This document shows, one piece after another, positions 8,478 to 16,101 of a DNA stretch of 64,000 nt. The notes below the pieces were generated by a model. The model was given only the letters and a program-made list of their open reading frames with translations. It did no database searches and was not told the DNA's origin. A program made the position numbers and the translations under genes. This DNA is from Micromonospora echinospora. GTDB taxonomy: Bacteria > Actinomycetota > Actinomycetes > Mycobacteriales > Micromonosporaceae. Positions within the stretch are counted from its first letter, which is position 1. Every line of letters starts with the position of its first letter. Where the stretch lies: positions 868,001 to 932,000 of the forward strand of contig NZ_LT607413.1 in NCBI RefSeq assembly GCF_900091495.1, written 5' to 3'.

Positions 8478-10688
8478 ATGCGCTGCACCCGCACCCCCGA
8501 CTGCACCGGCACGGTCGACGAGACCGGCTTCTGCGACCGGTGCGGGCTGGCTCCCCGGCGCGCCGACCGGTCGCCGCGCCCCGGGTCGGAGCCGGCGCCG
8601 CCGCCGGCCGGTCCGACCTGGAGGGTCGCCGACCTGGTCTCCCTTCCCGTGCTGGTGTTCCCGACCGACCAGCGGGTCCGGCGCGACCCGGCGGTCCCCG
8701 AGCACCAGCGGTTCTGCGCCCACTGTGGGGGCCCGGTCGGACGCGGCGGCGAGGACCGCCTGGACCACGGCTACTGCGGCCGGTGCCAGACCCCGTTCGC
8801 CTTCGTCCCCGACCTGCGGCACGGCGACCGGGTCGCCGACCAGTACGAGGTCGTCGGCTACCTGGCCCGGGGCGGTCTCGGCCAGGTGTACCTCGCCAAG
8901 GACACCCACCTGGACGACAACCCGGTGGCCCTCAAGCGGTTGATCGACAAGACCAACCGGCACGCCCTGAGGGTGGAGGTCTCCGAGCGGCGCTACCTGA
9001 CCACGCTCGACCACCCCGCCATCGTCCGGATCTTCAACTTCGTCACCGCCCCGGACCGGCTCTTCGGGGGGCAGACCAGCTACCTCGTGATGGAGTACCT
9101 CAACGGGATGTCCCTGGCGGAACTCTGCCTGGCCGCCCGCGATCCGGCCCGGCCGGACGTCTCGCTGCCACTGGAACACATCCTCGCGTACGCCCACGAG
9201 ATCCTGGCCGCGTTGGACTACCTGCACCGTCGGGGGCTGCTCTACACCGACCTGCACCCCGGGAACGTGATCCGCGTCGCCGACCGGATCAAGCTGATCG
9301 ACCTCGGCGGGGTGCGCCGGGCCGACGACCGGTCCAGCCCGATGGTGGGGACCCCGCTGTACCGGGTGAGCGACCGGGAGCTGGAGACGTACGGCACCAC
9401 GGTCCGCTCCGACCTGTACGCGGTCGGGGTGCTGCTCGCGGAGCTGAGCCGTGGGCTCGTCCCCGGGCCGGAGGTCCCGCCCGGCGACGTCGACGTCGGG
9501 GTGGAGTCGTTCCTCCGGTTGGTCCGGCGGGCACGGCACGGCCGGCCGGAGCACCGTTTCGCCTCCGCCACCGACATGTCGGAGCAGATCAAGGGGGTGC
9601 TGCACGAGCTGCTGCCGCCCCGGTCGGTGCACGAGCAGCCTGCCTCGTCCACCGTCTTCGCGCCGACCCCCGCGCTGCTCGACGCGGGGCTCGGCACGGT
9701 GCCGCCGCTGGAGCGCTGGACCACGCCGGAGGGCGGCGCGGTACACGCGCACGGTCGTCCCGCTCCGGCCGCCGTGGCCACCGGCCTGCCGGTGCCCCGT
9801 CCCGTGCCCGGCGACCCCGCCGCCGAGTTCCTCACCACCGTCGGGGCGCTCGACCCGGAGAACCTGCTGGACGGTCTCGCCTCCTTCGACGCCCCCTCCG
9901 TCGAGATCGAGCTCGCCCGGTGCCGGGCCCGGCTGGAGCTGGGCGACCCGCCCCGCGCCTGGGACGCGCTCACCGCCGCCGAGAAGCTGCTCGACGACGT
10001 GCCGGCCGACTGGCGGGTGACCTGGCACCACGCGCTGCTCGCGCTCACCCAGGGCGACGTTCCCCGGGCCGGTGACCTCTTCGACGCGGTGTACGGGGAA
10101 CTCCCCGGCGAGGTCGCGCCGAAGCTGGCCCTCGCCTACTGTGCCGAGCACGTCGGTGACACCGTCCGGGCGACCCGCTACTACGAGGCGGTGTGGCGAC
10201 GGGACCGGCTGACGGCGAGCGCCGCGTTCGGCCTGGCCCGGCTCCGGCTGGCCGGGCGGAACCGGGCCGGGGCGGTGGCCGCCCTCGACGGTGTCCCCCG
10301 GTTCTCCCGGCACCACGACACCGCCCGGATCGCCGCCGTCCGGGCGCTCACCACTCGGCTCGGCGACGGGCCGCCCGACGCGGCGACCCTGAACGAGGCG
10401 GTCCGACGCCTCACCGAGCTGCGGCTCGACGGTGGCAGCCCGCACGGCGAGGCGCGGGACCGACTGACCACGACCGTCCTTGAGGCGGCACTGGAACGGG
10501 TCCTGGCCACCGGCCCGGACGGACTGGACGGCGGCGGCATGTTCGGTGACCCGCCCTCGGAGAACGCCCTGCGACGCCGGCTCGCCCGGTCCTTCCGCGG
10601 CCTCGCCCGACAACAGGCCCGCAACCGCAACGACCACGGCGTGCTCCTCGACCGGGCGAACACGGTACGTCCCCTGACCCTGCTGTGA
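8478..10688 (+). CDS. pknG: PknG-like serine/threonine protein kinase (rubredoxin-kinase-TPR)
   Basis: 736 residues from ATG 8478, close to the 750 of mycobacterial PknG. Order: an extra N-terminal zinc ribbon (Cys3, 9, 19, 22), the rubredoxin-like region (Cys80/83 and Cys100/103), the kinase domain (about 123-390), then a TPR-rich tail. The catalytic residues are present: VALK with Lys153, YTDLHPGN with Asp258, and the PknG-type DLG instead of DFG with Asp275. In mycobacteria PknG phosphorylates GarA/OdhI to set 2-oxoglutarate flux in response to amino acids sensed by GlnH/GlnX. The upstream GlnH-like and downstream GlnX-like genes support the same logic here. The start overlaps an upstream stop (TGATG). 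Confidence 0.93.
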   Translation: MRCTRTPDCTGTVDETGFCDRCGLAPRRADRSPRPGSEPAPPPAGPTWRVADLVSLPVLVFPTDQRVRRDPAVPEHQRFCAHCGGPVGRGGEDRLDHGYCGRCQTPFAFVPDLRHGDRVADQYEVVGYLARGGLGQVYLAKDTHLDDNPVALKRLIDKTNRHALRVEVSERRYLTTLDHPAIVRIFNFVTAPDRLFGGQTSYLVMEYLNGMSLAELCLAARDPARPDVSLPLEHILAYAHEILAALDYLHRRGLLYTDLHPGNVIRVADRIKLIDLGGVRRADDRSSPMVGTPLYRVSDRELETYGTTVRSDLYAVGVLLAELSRGLVPGPEVPPGDVDVGVESFLRLVRRARHGRPEHRFASATDMSEQIKGVLHELLPPRSVHEQPASSTVFAPTPALLDAGLGTVPPLERWTTPEGGAVHAHGRPAPAAVATGLPVPRPVPGDPAAEFLTTVGALDPENLLDGLASFDAPSVEIELARCRARLELGDPPRAWDALTAAEKLLDDVPADWRVTWHHALLALTQGDVPRAGDLFDAVYGELPGEVAPKLALAYCAEHVGDTVRATRYYEAVWRRDRLTASAAFGLARLRLAGRNRAGAVAALDGVPRFSRHHDTARIAAVRALTTRLGDGPPDAATLNEAVRRLTELRLDGGSPHGEARDRLTTTVLEAALERVLATGPDGLDGGGMFGDPPSENALRRRLARSFRGLARQQARNRNDHGVLLDRANTVRPLTLL

Positions 10689-10706
10689 CGTGTGAGGAGT
10701 GATCCG

Positions 10707-11573
10707 GTGCCGACCACCCCCCTCGGCTTCGACGTGCACCTCGACCACGACCGCCACCTCTCCCCCGGCGACCGCGAGCTGCACGCGATCCTCACCGTCG
10801 CGGTGCGCGCCGGGGCCGGGCGACCGGCGGCCGGACCCGACCGACCGCGATCCGCCGGGGTCGCCGTCGTCGACGGCGCGGAGTCCACGGCCCGCCCGCC
10901 GGCCGGGACGGCCGCCGCCGCGATCGACCCGCTACCGGTGCCGCAGGTGCGGATCCGGATCCGGACCGTCGCGCCGAACCGGGTGCTGTTCTGCCGGCAG
11001 GTCCACCCGACCGTGCGGGACCTGGTCGGCGTACCGGTCGACGACCGGACGGTGGACCATCCGACCGGCCCGTGGGGCGAGGAGCGCCGCGAGTACCACC
11101 TCTGCCTGGCGGTGGACGGCACGGACCGGCCCCGGGACGAGGACCTGCTGGCCGCCCGGGTCGACCTGGTCGTGGACGGCGCCGCCCGGACACCACCGGT
11201 GGCCGTCCTGGTGCAGTGGACGGACGACCTGACCCTCTCCAGCCGGGTCGATCCCCGGGTCGCGTACCACAGTGGCGTGGCGGAACCGGACGGGCCGACC
11301 TCCGACGACGTCGAGCGCTACGACAGTGACGACCCTGCGGCCGTCGACGGTCTCCTGGGACGGGCGGTCCGGCTGGCCGCCGTGGCCGGAGACACCCGCC
11401 GGCTGGAGGAACTGGGGCTGCTGGTCGACGTGGAGGAGCCGCCGCCACCCGCGCCGACGGTGACCGACGGCGAGGTCCGGTCCTGCCGGTGCGGCCGGGA
11501 GTCGCCTCCGGGCACCCGGTACTGCGAACGGTGCGGAGCGGAACTCGACGTCCCGGGACCGGTGTCGACGTGA
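10707..11573 (+). CDS. Zinc-ribbon protein of the PknG locus, resembling a vWA-family protein without the vWA core
   Basis: 288 residues from GTG 10707, with GAGGAG seven bases upstream; an earlier GTG at 10692 sits on the ribosome site. The N-terminus GFDVHLDHDRHLSPGDRELHA resembles the opening beta domain of the vWA proteins that accompany PknG in other actinobacteria. The region from about 110 to 215 (GPWGEERREYHLCLAV, VQWTDDLTLSSRVDP) resembles their C-terminal domain. The metal-binding vWA core normally between them, with its DxSxS site, is absent. The C-terminus is a zinc ribbon (CRC ... CERC). Resemblance is from memory of the family. It is possibly a scaffold for the kinase. Confidence 0.75.
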   Translation: MPTTPLGFDVHLDHDRHLSPGDRELHAILTVAVRAGAGRPAAGPDRPRSAGVAVVDGAESTARPPAGTAAAAIDPLPVPQVRIRIRTVAPNRVLFCRQVHPTVRDLVGVPVDDRTVDHPTGPWGEERREYHLCLAVDGTDRPRDEDLLAARVDLVVDGAARTPPVAVLVQWTDDLTLSSRVDPRVAYHSGVAEPDGPTSDDVERYDSDDPAAVDGLLGRAVRLAAVAGDTRRLEELGLLVDVEEPPPPAPTVTDGEVRSCRCGRESPPGTRYCERCGAELDVPGPVST

Positions 11574-12694
11574 GCGGCACCCTGACCAGCACCACCCGGC
11601 GGAGCCTGCGCCGGCACCGGCGGACCCTGCTCGTCGCGACGGCGGTCGCGCTGGCCGGCTGCCTCTCGGTCTTCCTCGGCGTGCACCGGGCCGCCGACGC
11701 GGTCGCTACCCAGTCCGTGCCGTCGGTCCTGGCCGTCTACGACACCCAGGTCGCCCTCCGGGCGGCGCACGGCGCGGCCCTGGCCGGTTTCTCCGACGGC
11801 ACCCGACTCCTCGGTGGAGCGGGCGAGGAGTACCAGAACCGGATCGCCGCCGCCGGACAGCATCTCGCCGAGGTCGCCGAACGGAACGCGGCCGGCGAGA
11901 CGGGCAGTGGGGACATCCAGGTGGTCGAGGCGCTGCTGGTCACCTACACCGGTCTGATCGCCCGGGCCGACGTGCACTTCCGGCAGGACCAGGACAGCGC
12001 CCTCGGCACCGCCGCGCTCTGGGACGCCGCCAGTCTCCTGGAGGAGCTCCTGCTCCGGCTGGACCGGCTCCGTCAGGCTCAGGCGGCGGCGTTGGACGAG
12101 CAGGTCGGCCGGCTGTGGGCCAGTCCGGTCGCGGCGGCGCTCTGGCTGGTGCCGGTGCTCGTCCTCGTCGGGCTGCTGGTGCGGGCACAGCGGTTCCTGC
12201 GCCGACGGTTCCGCCGCCGGGTGAACGCCCCCCTGCTGCTGGCCACCCTCTTCGTGCTGCTGATGGGCGCCGCCACCTCCTCGACCCTCTGGTCGGCGGG
12301 GCAGCTCGCCGCGACCCGGGAGTCGGTCCGCGCGGTCGAGGGGGACCGGAGGGAACAGTTGACGCGGCTGGCGGCCGAGGACACCGACCGCCTCACCGAC
12401 CGGCTCGAGGCGGCCTGCGGGGGGCGGGACGGGTGTCCGCGCACCATCGACCTGGTCGACGCCGAGGGCGGCCGGGCCACGGCCGGGCCCAGCGGCACGC
12501 CCCCGTCCGGGGTGCCCGCCAGTCCGGCGGGCGACGCGCGGACGAACGGCGACGTCGCCACCGACCGGGCCACCCGGGCGGCCACCAGCCACGGCGGTGA
12601 GTTCGTCCTACCCGTCGCGGCGCTCTGCGCGGCGGTGGCCGTACTGCTCGGCTTCCAGCCGCGCCTGGACGAATACCGGTACGACGAGCGATGA
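11570..12694 (+). CDS. GlnX-like membrane sensor (four-helix-bundle, four TM)
   Basis: 374 residues from GTG 11570; the start overlaps the previous stop as GTGA. Hydrophobic segments lie at about 22-42, 184-205, 222-243 and 346-365, with two extracytoplasmic helical stretches between 1/2 and 3/4. The first is rich in Ala, Gln and Glu like the tandem four-helix-bundle domain of mycobacterial GlnX. GlnX relays ligand binding by GlnH across the membrane to PknG; gene order and topology support the same role here, although primary sequence similarity is only general. The second outer loop contains a Gly/Pro/Ser-rich insertion (about 310-340) and a C-x5-C pair that could form a disulfide. Confidence 0.8.
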   Translation: MSGTLTSTTRRSLRRHRRTLLVATAVALAGCLSVFLGVHRAADAVATQSVPSVLAVYDTQVALRAAHGAALAGFSDGTRLLGGAGEEYQNRIAAAGQHLAEVAERNAAGETGSGDIQVVEALLVTYTGLIARADVHFRQDQDSALGTAALWDAASLLEELLLRLDRLRQAQAAALDEQVGRLWASPVAAALWLVPVLVLVGLLVRAQRFLRRRFRRRVNAPLLLATLFVLLMGAATSSTLWSAGQLAATRESVRAVEGDRREQLTRLAAEDTDRLTDRLEAACGGRDGCPRTIDLVDAEGGRATAGPSGTPPSGVPASPAGDARTNGDVATDRATRAATSHGGEFVLPVAALCAAVAVLLGFQPRLDEYRYDER

Positions 12695-13992
12695 GACGCC
12701 GCATCGGACTGCTGCTGATCCCGGCCCTGCTCGCGGGCGGGGTCGCCGCCTGCGCGGACCCCGCCCCGACCGGGCGGGTCACCGTCATCGCCTCCTGGTC
12801 CGAGGCCCCGGGGAACGACGGGACGGAGTCCCGGGACACCGAGGCCGCCGCGTTCGTCGCGGTGCTGGACGAGTTCGAGCGACGCACCGGCATCACGGTG
12901 GACTACCGGGGCACCCGCGACGTCAGTCAGGTGCTCCGCTCCGGGGTCGACCGGGGCTCCCCGCCCGACGTGGCGGTGCTGCCCCGCCTCAACGACCTCC
13001 AGACGTACGTGCACAGCCGCAAGCTGCACCCCCTGGACGACGTGCTCGGCGCGGACCGGCGGCCGGATCTGGAGCCGCAGCTGGTCACGCTCGGGGGGCG
13101 GGTCTACGGGCTTTCCGTCAACGTGGTCCCCAAGAGCCTCGTCTGGTACGCGACCGACCGGCAGCCCGCCCTGACCCGACGTCCCCCGGCCACCTGGGAG
13201 GAGCTGGTGCGGTTCAGCGCCGGCCGGCGTACGCCCTGGTGCCTGGGGATGGGCGCGCCGCCGCTGTCCGGCTGGCCGGGCACCGACTGGATCGAGGACC
13301 TCTTCCTGCACCGGTGGGGTGCCCAGACGTACCAGGCGTGGACGGCCGGCGACCTGCCGTGGGACTCGCCGCAGATGCGTGAGGTCTGGCAGGCGTGGGG
13401 TGAGGTGACCCGGGCCGGCCGGAGCACCCCGAACGCCCTGCTGACCGGATTCAACGTCGCCGGGCTCGGGATGTTCGCCGAGCGGCCGGAGTGCCACCTG
13501 GACCACAGCGGCTCCTATATCGTCCGCGACTACCGGCGGGAGGCCCCGGGCCGGTTCGACTTCTTCCCGTTCCCGCCCTTCGCGGCGCGCGGGGGCAGCG
13601 CCACGACCACCGAGATCGCCGAGGACGTGGTGGGAATGTTCGAGGACACGCCGGAGGCCCGCGAGCTGATCCGCTTCCTGGCCGGCGACCGGGCCCGGCA
13701 GGTCTGGCGGGAGGCCAGCGGTGGGCTGTCCTTCACCCTGAACCGGGGCACCGATCCGGCGAGCTACCCGGACCCGGTGTCACGCCGGATCGCCGAGACC
13801 CTGACCCGGGACACCCTCTGCCGGGACGCGTCGGACCTGATGCCGGCGGCGATGACCGCGGCGTTCCACCGGGCCGTCCTGCACCACCTCGACGATCCCC
13901 GGGACCTGGCGGCCCTGCTCCGCGAACTCGACACCGTACGGGAGCGGATCCGGGACGAGGAGTGGCTGGACCTGCCCTGCCTGACCCGGTAG
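12691..13992 (+). CDS. Sugar-type (family 1) ABC substrate-binding lipoprotein
   Basis: 433 residues from ATG 12691, overlapping the previous stop as ATGA. The lipobox VAAC (Cys21) marks it as a lipoprotein. The domain is a cluster B / family 1 extracellular solute-binding fold: VTVIASWSE, FERRTGITVDY, PPDVAVLP, YGLSVNVVPKSLVWY. No permease or ATPase follows, so it is either a lone receptor that feeds the GlnX-like sensor or uses permeases elsewhere. Together with the GlnH-like protein the operon would have two extracellular sensors of different ligand class, more than the mycobacterial three-gene locus. A hairpin terminator lies 21 bases after the stop. Confidence 0.88.
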   Translation: MRRRIGLLLIPALLAGGVAACADPAPTGRVTVIASWSEAPGNDGTESRDTEAAAFVAVLDEFERRTGITVDYRGTRDVSQVLRSGVDRGSPPDVAVLPRLNDLQTYVHSRKLHPLDDVLGADRRPDLEPQLVTLGGRVYGLSVNVVPKSLVWYATDRQPALTRRPPATWEELVRFSAGRRTPWCLGMGAPPLSGWPGTDWIEDLFLHRWGAQTYQAWTAGDLPWDSPQMREVWQAWGEVTRAGRSTPNALLTGFNVAGLGMFAERPECHLDHSGSYIVRDYRREAPGRFDFFPFPPFAARGGSATTTEIAEDVVGMFEDTPEARELIRFLAGDRARQVWREASGGLSFTLNRGTDPASYPDPVSRRIAETLTRDTLCRDASDLMPAAMTAAFHRAVLHHLDDPRDLAALLRELDTVRERIRDEEWLDLPCLTR

Positions 13993-14012
13993 GCGCGGCA
14001 CGGGAAACCGGG

Positions 14013-14041
14013 CGGTTCCACGTGACGGCGCGGTGGAACCG
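14013..14041 (+). terminator. Hairpin ending the PknG operon
   Basis: CGGTTCCAC and GTGGAACCG form perfect 9-base arms with an 11-base loop, 21 bases after the last gene of the operon. There is no T-run, which is common for actinomycete terminators. Confidence 0.55.
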
Positions 14042-14152
14042 TCCGGAGAGAACGGACGACGACACCACCGACGGAGCGACCGATCAGGCGACCGGGCGAC
14101 GGATCAACCGAACGGCGCTGTGACACATGGTCATCTCTCGATACATTGGAGT

Positions 14153-15271
14153 ATGGCGTCCGCCCACCCGGGACGGACGGCGGAGCCGGTCTACCGCCCG
14201 GTACTGACCGCCGGGCGGAGCGAACTGGAGGCGCTGGGCCATCTCGACAGCGACAGCGCCGTGCTCGTCGTCCCGATCCTCACCCTCGCCGTCGGCGATC
14301 CCGTCGACCTGCTCGGTCGGCTGCCGGCCGGACTGACCGCCGCCGTCGACCTGGCCGGCTTCCCCGACACCGGGCCGCTGCTCGGGCTGCTGCGCCGGGG
14401 CGCACCGCTGGTGCCGGTCATCGGTTTCGCGGAGCACGCCGACCGGCTGGTCGCCCAGGGCGCGATGGCCCGGTCCCACCTCGGCTGGGCGGTGCTCCGC
14501 CTGCGGCTGCGCACGGACCCGTACGGCCCCGACGCGGCCACCGGCGCGGCGGAACGGATCTGGCGGCGTACCGGGCTGATGCCGGAACAGTGCGACCTGC
14601 TGCTCGACGTGGGTGAGGTCTGCTGCGCGGCGGACCTGCGTGCGACCGAGCCCCGGGTGCGCCGGTTGGTCGACTGGGCCCGCCGGCACGCCTGGCGGTC
14701 GGTGACGGTGGTGGCCGGCGCGATGCCGCCCGCGCTGCCCGCCCTCCCCGACGGGGAGCCGGTCCGGCTGGCGCGCTGGGACTGGCGGCTCTGGCGGAAC
14801 CTCACCGGGCTCGGTGTCGACTACGGCGACTACGGGATCCGCACCGCCACGCCGGGACCACCCGAGCGGCTGCCGGCCATGCGGTACACCGCCGACGACA
14901 CCTGGTGGATCTACCGCTGGTCCCGTCGGGGCGGGCGGGGGGACGACCGGGTCGCCGAGCTGTGCCGCGCGGTGGTCACCGCCCCGCACTGGCCGACGGC
15001 CGGGGCCGCCTTCTCCTGGGGTGACCACGAGATCCTGCGCCGTGCGCGGGGTGCGGCCGGGGCCGGTTCGGCGACCAGTTGGGCGGCCTGGGGCACCTCG
15101 CACCATTTGGCCCACGTGCTGGCCACGCTCCGGCAGCCGTCCGGAGCGTCCCCGCCCCGACCGGTCCCGTACCGGGGACGGGAGCGCCCCGACGGCCACC
15201 GGCCCCGGGGGCCCCGCCACGGCGGGCGGACCTGGCCGTCGCGGGGTGACGAGTCCGGACGGACCGGATGA
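14153..15271 (+). CDS. Beta-family protein (phage T4 beta-like)
   Basis: 372 residues from ATG 14153. The pattern matches the 'beta protein' family (PF14350), known from phage-related and bacterial proteins: an opening YRPVLTAGRSELEALGHL, a strand VVPILTL, a central VTVVAGAMP, and a late AAFSWGDHEI with SWAAWGTSHHL near the end. The biochemical function of the family is not established; relatives often lie in accessory or defence-associated loci. The promoter region just upstream (14120-14150) is distinctly A/T-richer than its surroundings. The C-terminal 45 residues are Pro/Arg-rich and probably disordered. Confidence 0.75.
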   Translation: MASAHPGRTAEPVYRPVLTAGRSELEALGHLDSDSAVLVVPILTLAVGDPVDLLGRLPAGLTAAVDLAGFPDTGPLLGLLRRGAPLVPVIGFAEHADRLVAQGAMARSHLGWAVLRLRLRTDPYGPDAATGAAERIWRRTGLMPEQCDLLLDVGEVCCAADLRATEPRVRRLVDWARRHAWRSVTVVAGAMPPALPALPDGEPVRLARWDWRLWRNLTGLGVDYGDYGIRTATPGPPERLPAMRYTADDTWWIYRWSRRGGRGDDRVAELCRAVVTAPHWPTAGAAFSWGDHEILRRARGAAGAGSATSWAAWGTSHHLAHVLATLRQPSGASPPRPVPYRGRERPDGHRPRGPRHGGRTWPSRGDESGRTG

Positions 15272-15349
15272 CGCCAGCCGGCGGTCGGTCGCCCGGTGCC
15301 GGCCGGCAGCCGGAGCGGATCGTCGTCAGCGGCTGGTGGGACGGTGGGC

Positions 15350-15430
15350 CGGCCGTTTCAGTGGACCGGCGGGACGGAGCGGCCGCTTCAGTGGGCCGGC
15401 GGAATGGACCGGCCGCTTCAATGGGCCGGC
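15350..15430. repeat. 30-base tandem repeat copying the 3' end of the HesB-like gene
   Basis: About 2.7 units starting at 15350, 15380 and 15410, each with the core CGGCCGYTTCARTGGRCCGG. The rightmost unit contains the stop codon (TTCA at 15417-15420) of the minus-strand gene, so each unit downstream repeats the gene's last codons and stop. Confidence 0.8.
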
Positions 15431-15705
15431 TTCTCGGTGAAACCGAACTGCACCACGCCCTCCTCGTCGACGGTGGCGTCGACCGAGGTGTCGTTGAGCA
15501 GTTCGGCGGCCTCGGAGTCGAGGAAGATCCGGGCGCCCTCGGTGTCCACCACCTGGTCGTCCCGGCCCGGCTGCCCGACCAGTTCCACGGCGAGCGAGCC
15601 GGCATCCAGGTCGGCGGTGATGCGCAGCCCACCGGCGTCGGAGACGTCCTGCTGCGCGGCGAGGTCACGGATCACGAGTACGGCGTTGTCGGTCATGGTG
15701 AGCAT
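15418..15705 (-). CDS. HesB/IscA-fold protein without cysteines
   Basis: 95 residues from ATG 15705, with GAGGAG eight bases upstream. It has the HesB/A-type scaffold fold signature (LTMTDNAVLVIRDLAAQ, GGLRITADLDAGSLAVEL, GARIFLDSEAAELLNDTSVDA), but the three cysteines that bind Fe-S or iron in IscA/SufA are all missing. Such cysteine-free homologs are common in actinomycetes and cannot be classical Fe-S scaffolds; the role is unknown. It stands alone, divergent from the carboxypeptidase at 16102. Confidence 0.85.
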   Translation of the reverse strand: MLTMTDNAVLVIRDLAAQQDVSDAGGLRITADLDAGSLAVELVGQPGRDDQVVDTEGARIFLDSEAAELLNDTSVDATVDEEGVVQFGFTEKPAH

Positions 15706-16101
15706 GGCGGATCTCCTCACTGGTGATCGGGTGGTCGCCGGCGCCGGCGGCCGGCCCGCTGGGCCACCACCGGTCGCGGGGCCCCGGGTCACAACCCGGT
15801 GGGACGTCCGGACACGGCCCTCACGGAGGGGGCCCGCCGGCACGCGGGCGGGCCGGAGAACGGTCCGCCACCTGCTACAAACGGGGCAACTCGTACAGCC
15901 CTCTCCGGCCAACGGTGCCCGCTGGGGCGGGATCCGTCAAGTGGAGTCCGGCTATCCGGGCAATCTGGGCTTCAACGTCCCCAGCGTACCCACCTGGGCC
16001 GACTGCGCGGTCCGGCCCGGCGGAATCGCACCCCCCACCGGTGGCACGAATTTTCGAACTCACGGCTGTGCTGAAAAGAATCTCCATGACAACATCGGCG
16101 C
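15706..16101. other. Divergent intergenic region
   Basis: 396 bases between the HesB-like and carboxypeptidase genes. Apart from the HesB ribosome site at 15714-15719 I see no gene or strong repeat. The last 100 bases before 16102 are A/T-richer (AATTTTCGAA at 16047, AAAAGAATCTCC at 16074), consistent with a promoter for the carboxypeptidase. Confidence 0.55.

Noticed and set aside
8055..10784. Long minus-strand open frame opposite the PknG-like kinase
   Set aside because: The plus-strand frame has complete kinase and rubredoxin motifs; the minus frame has none.
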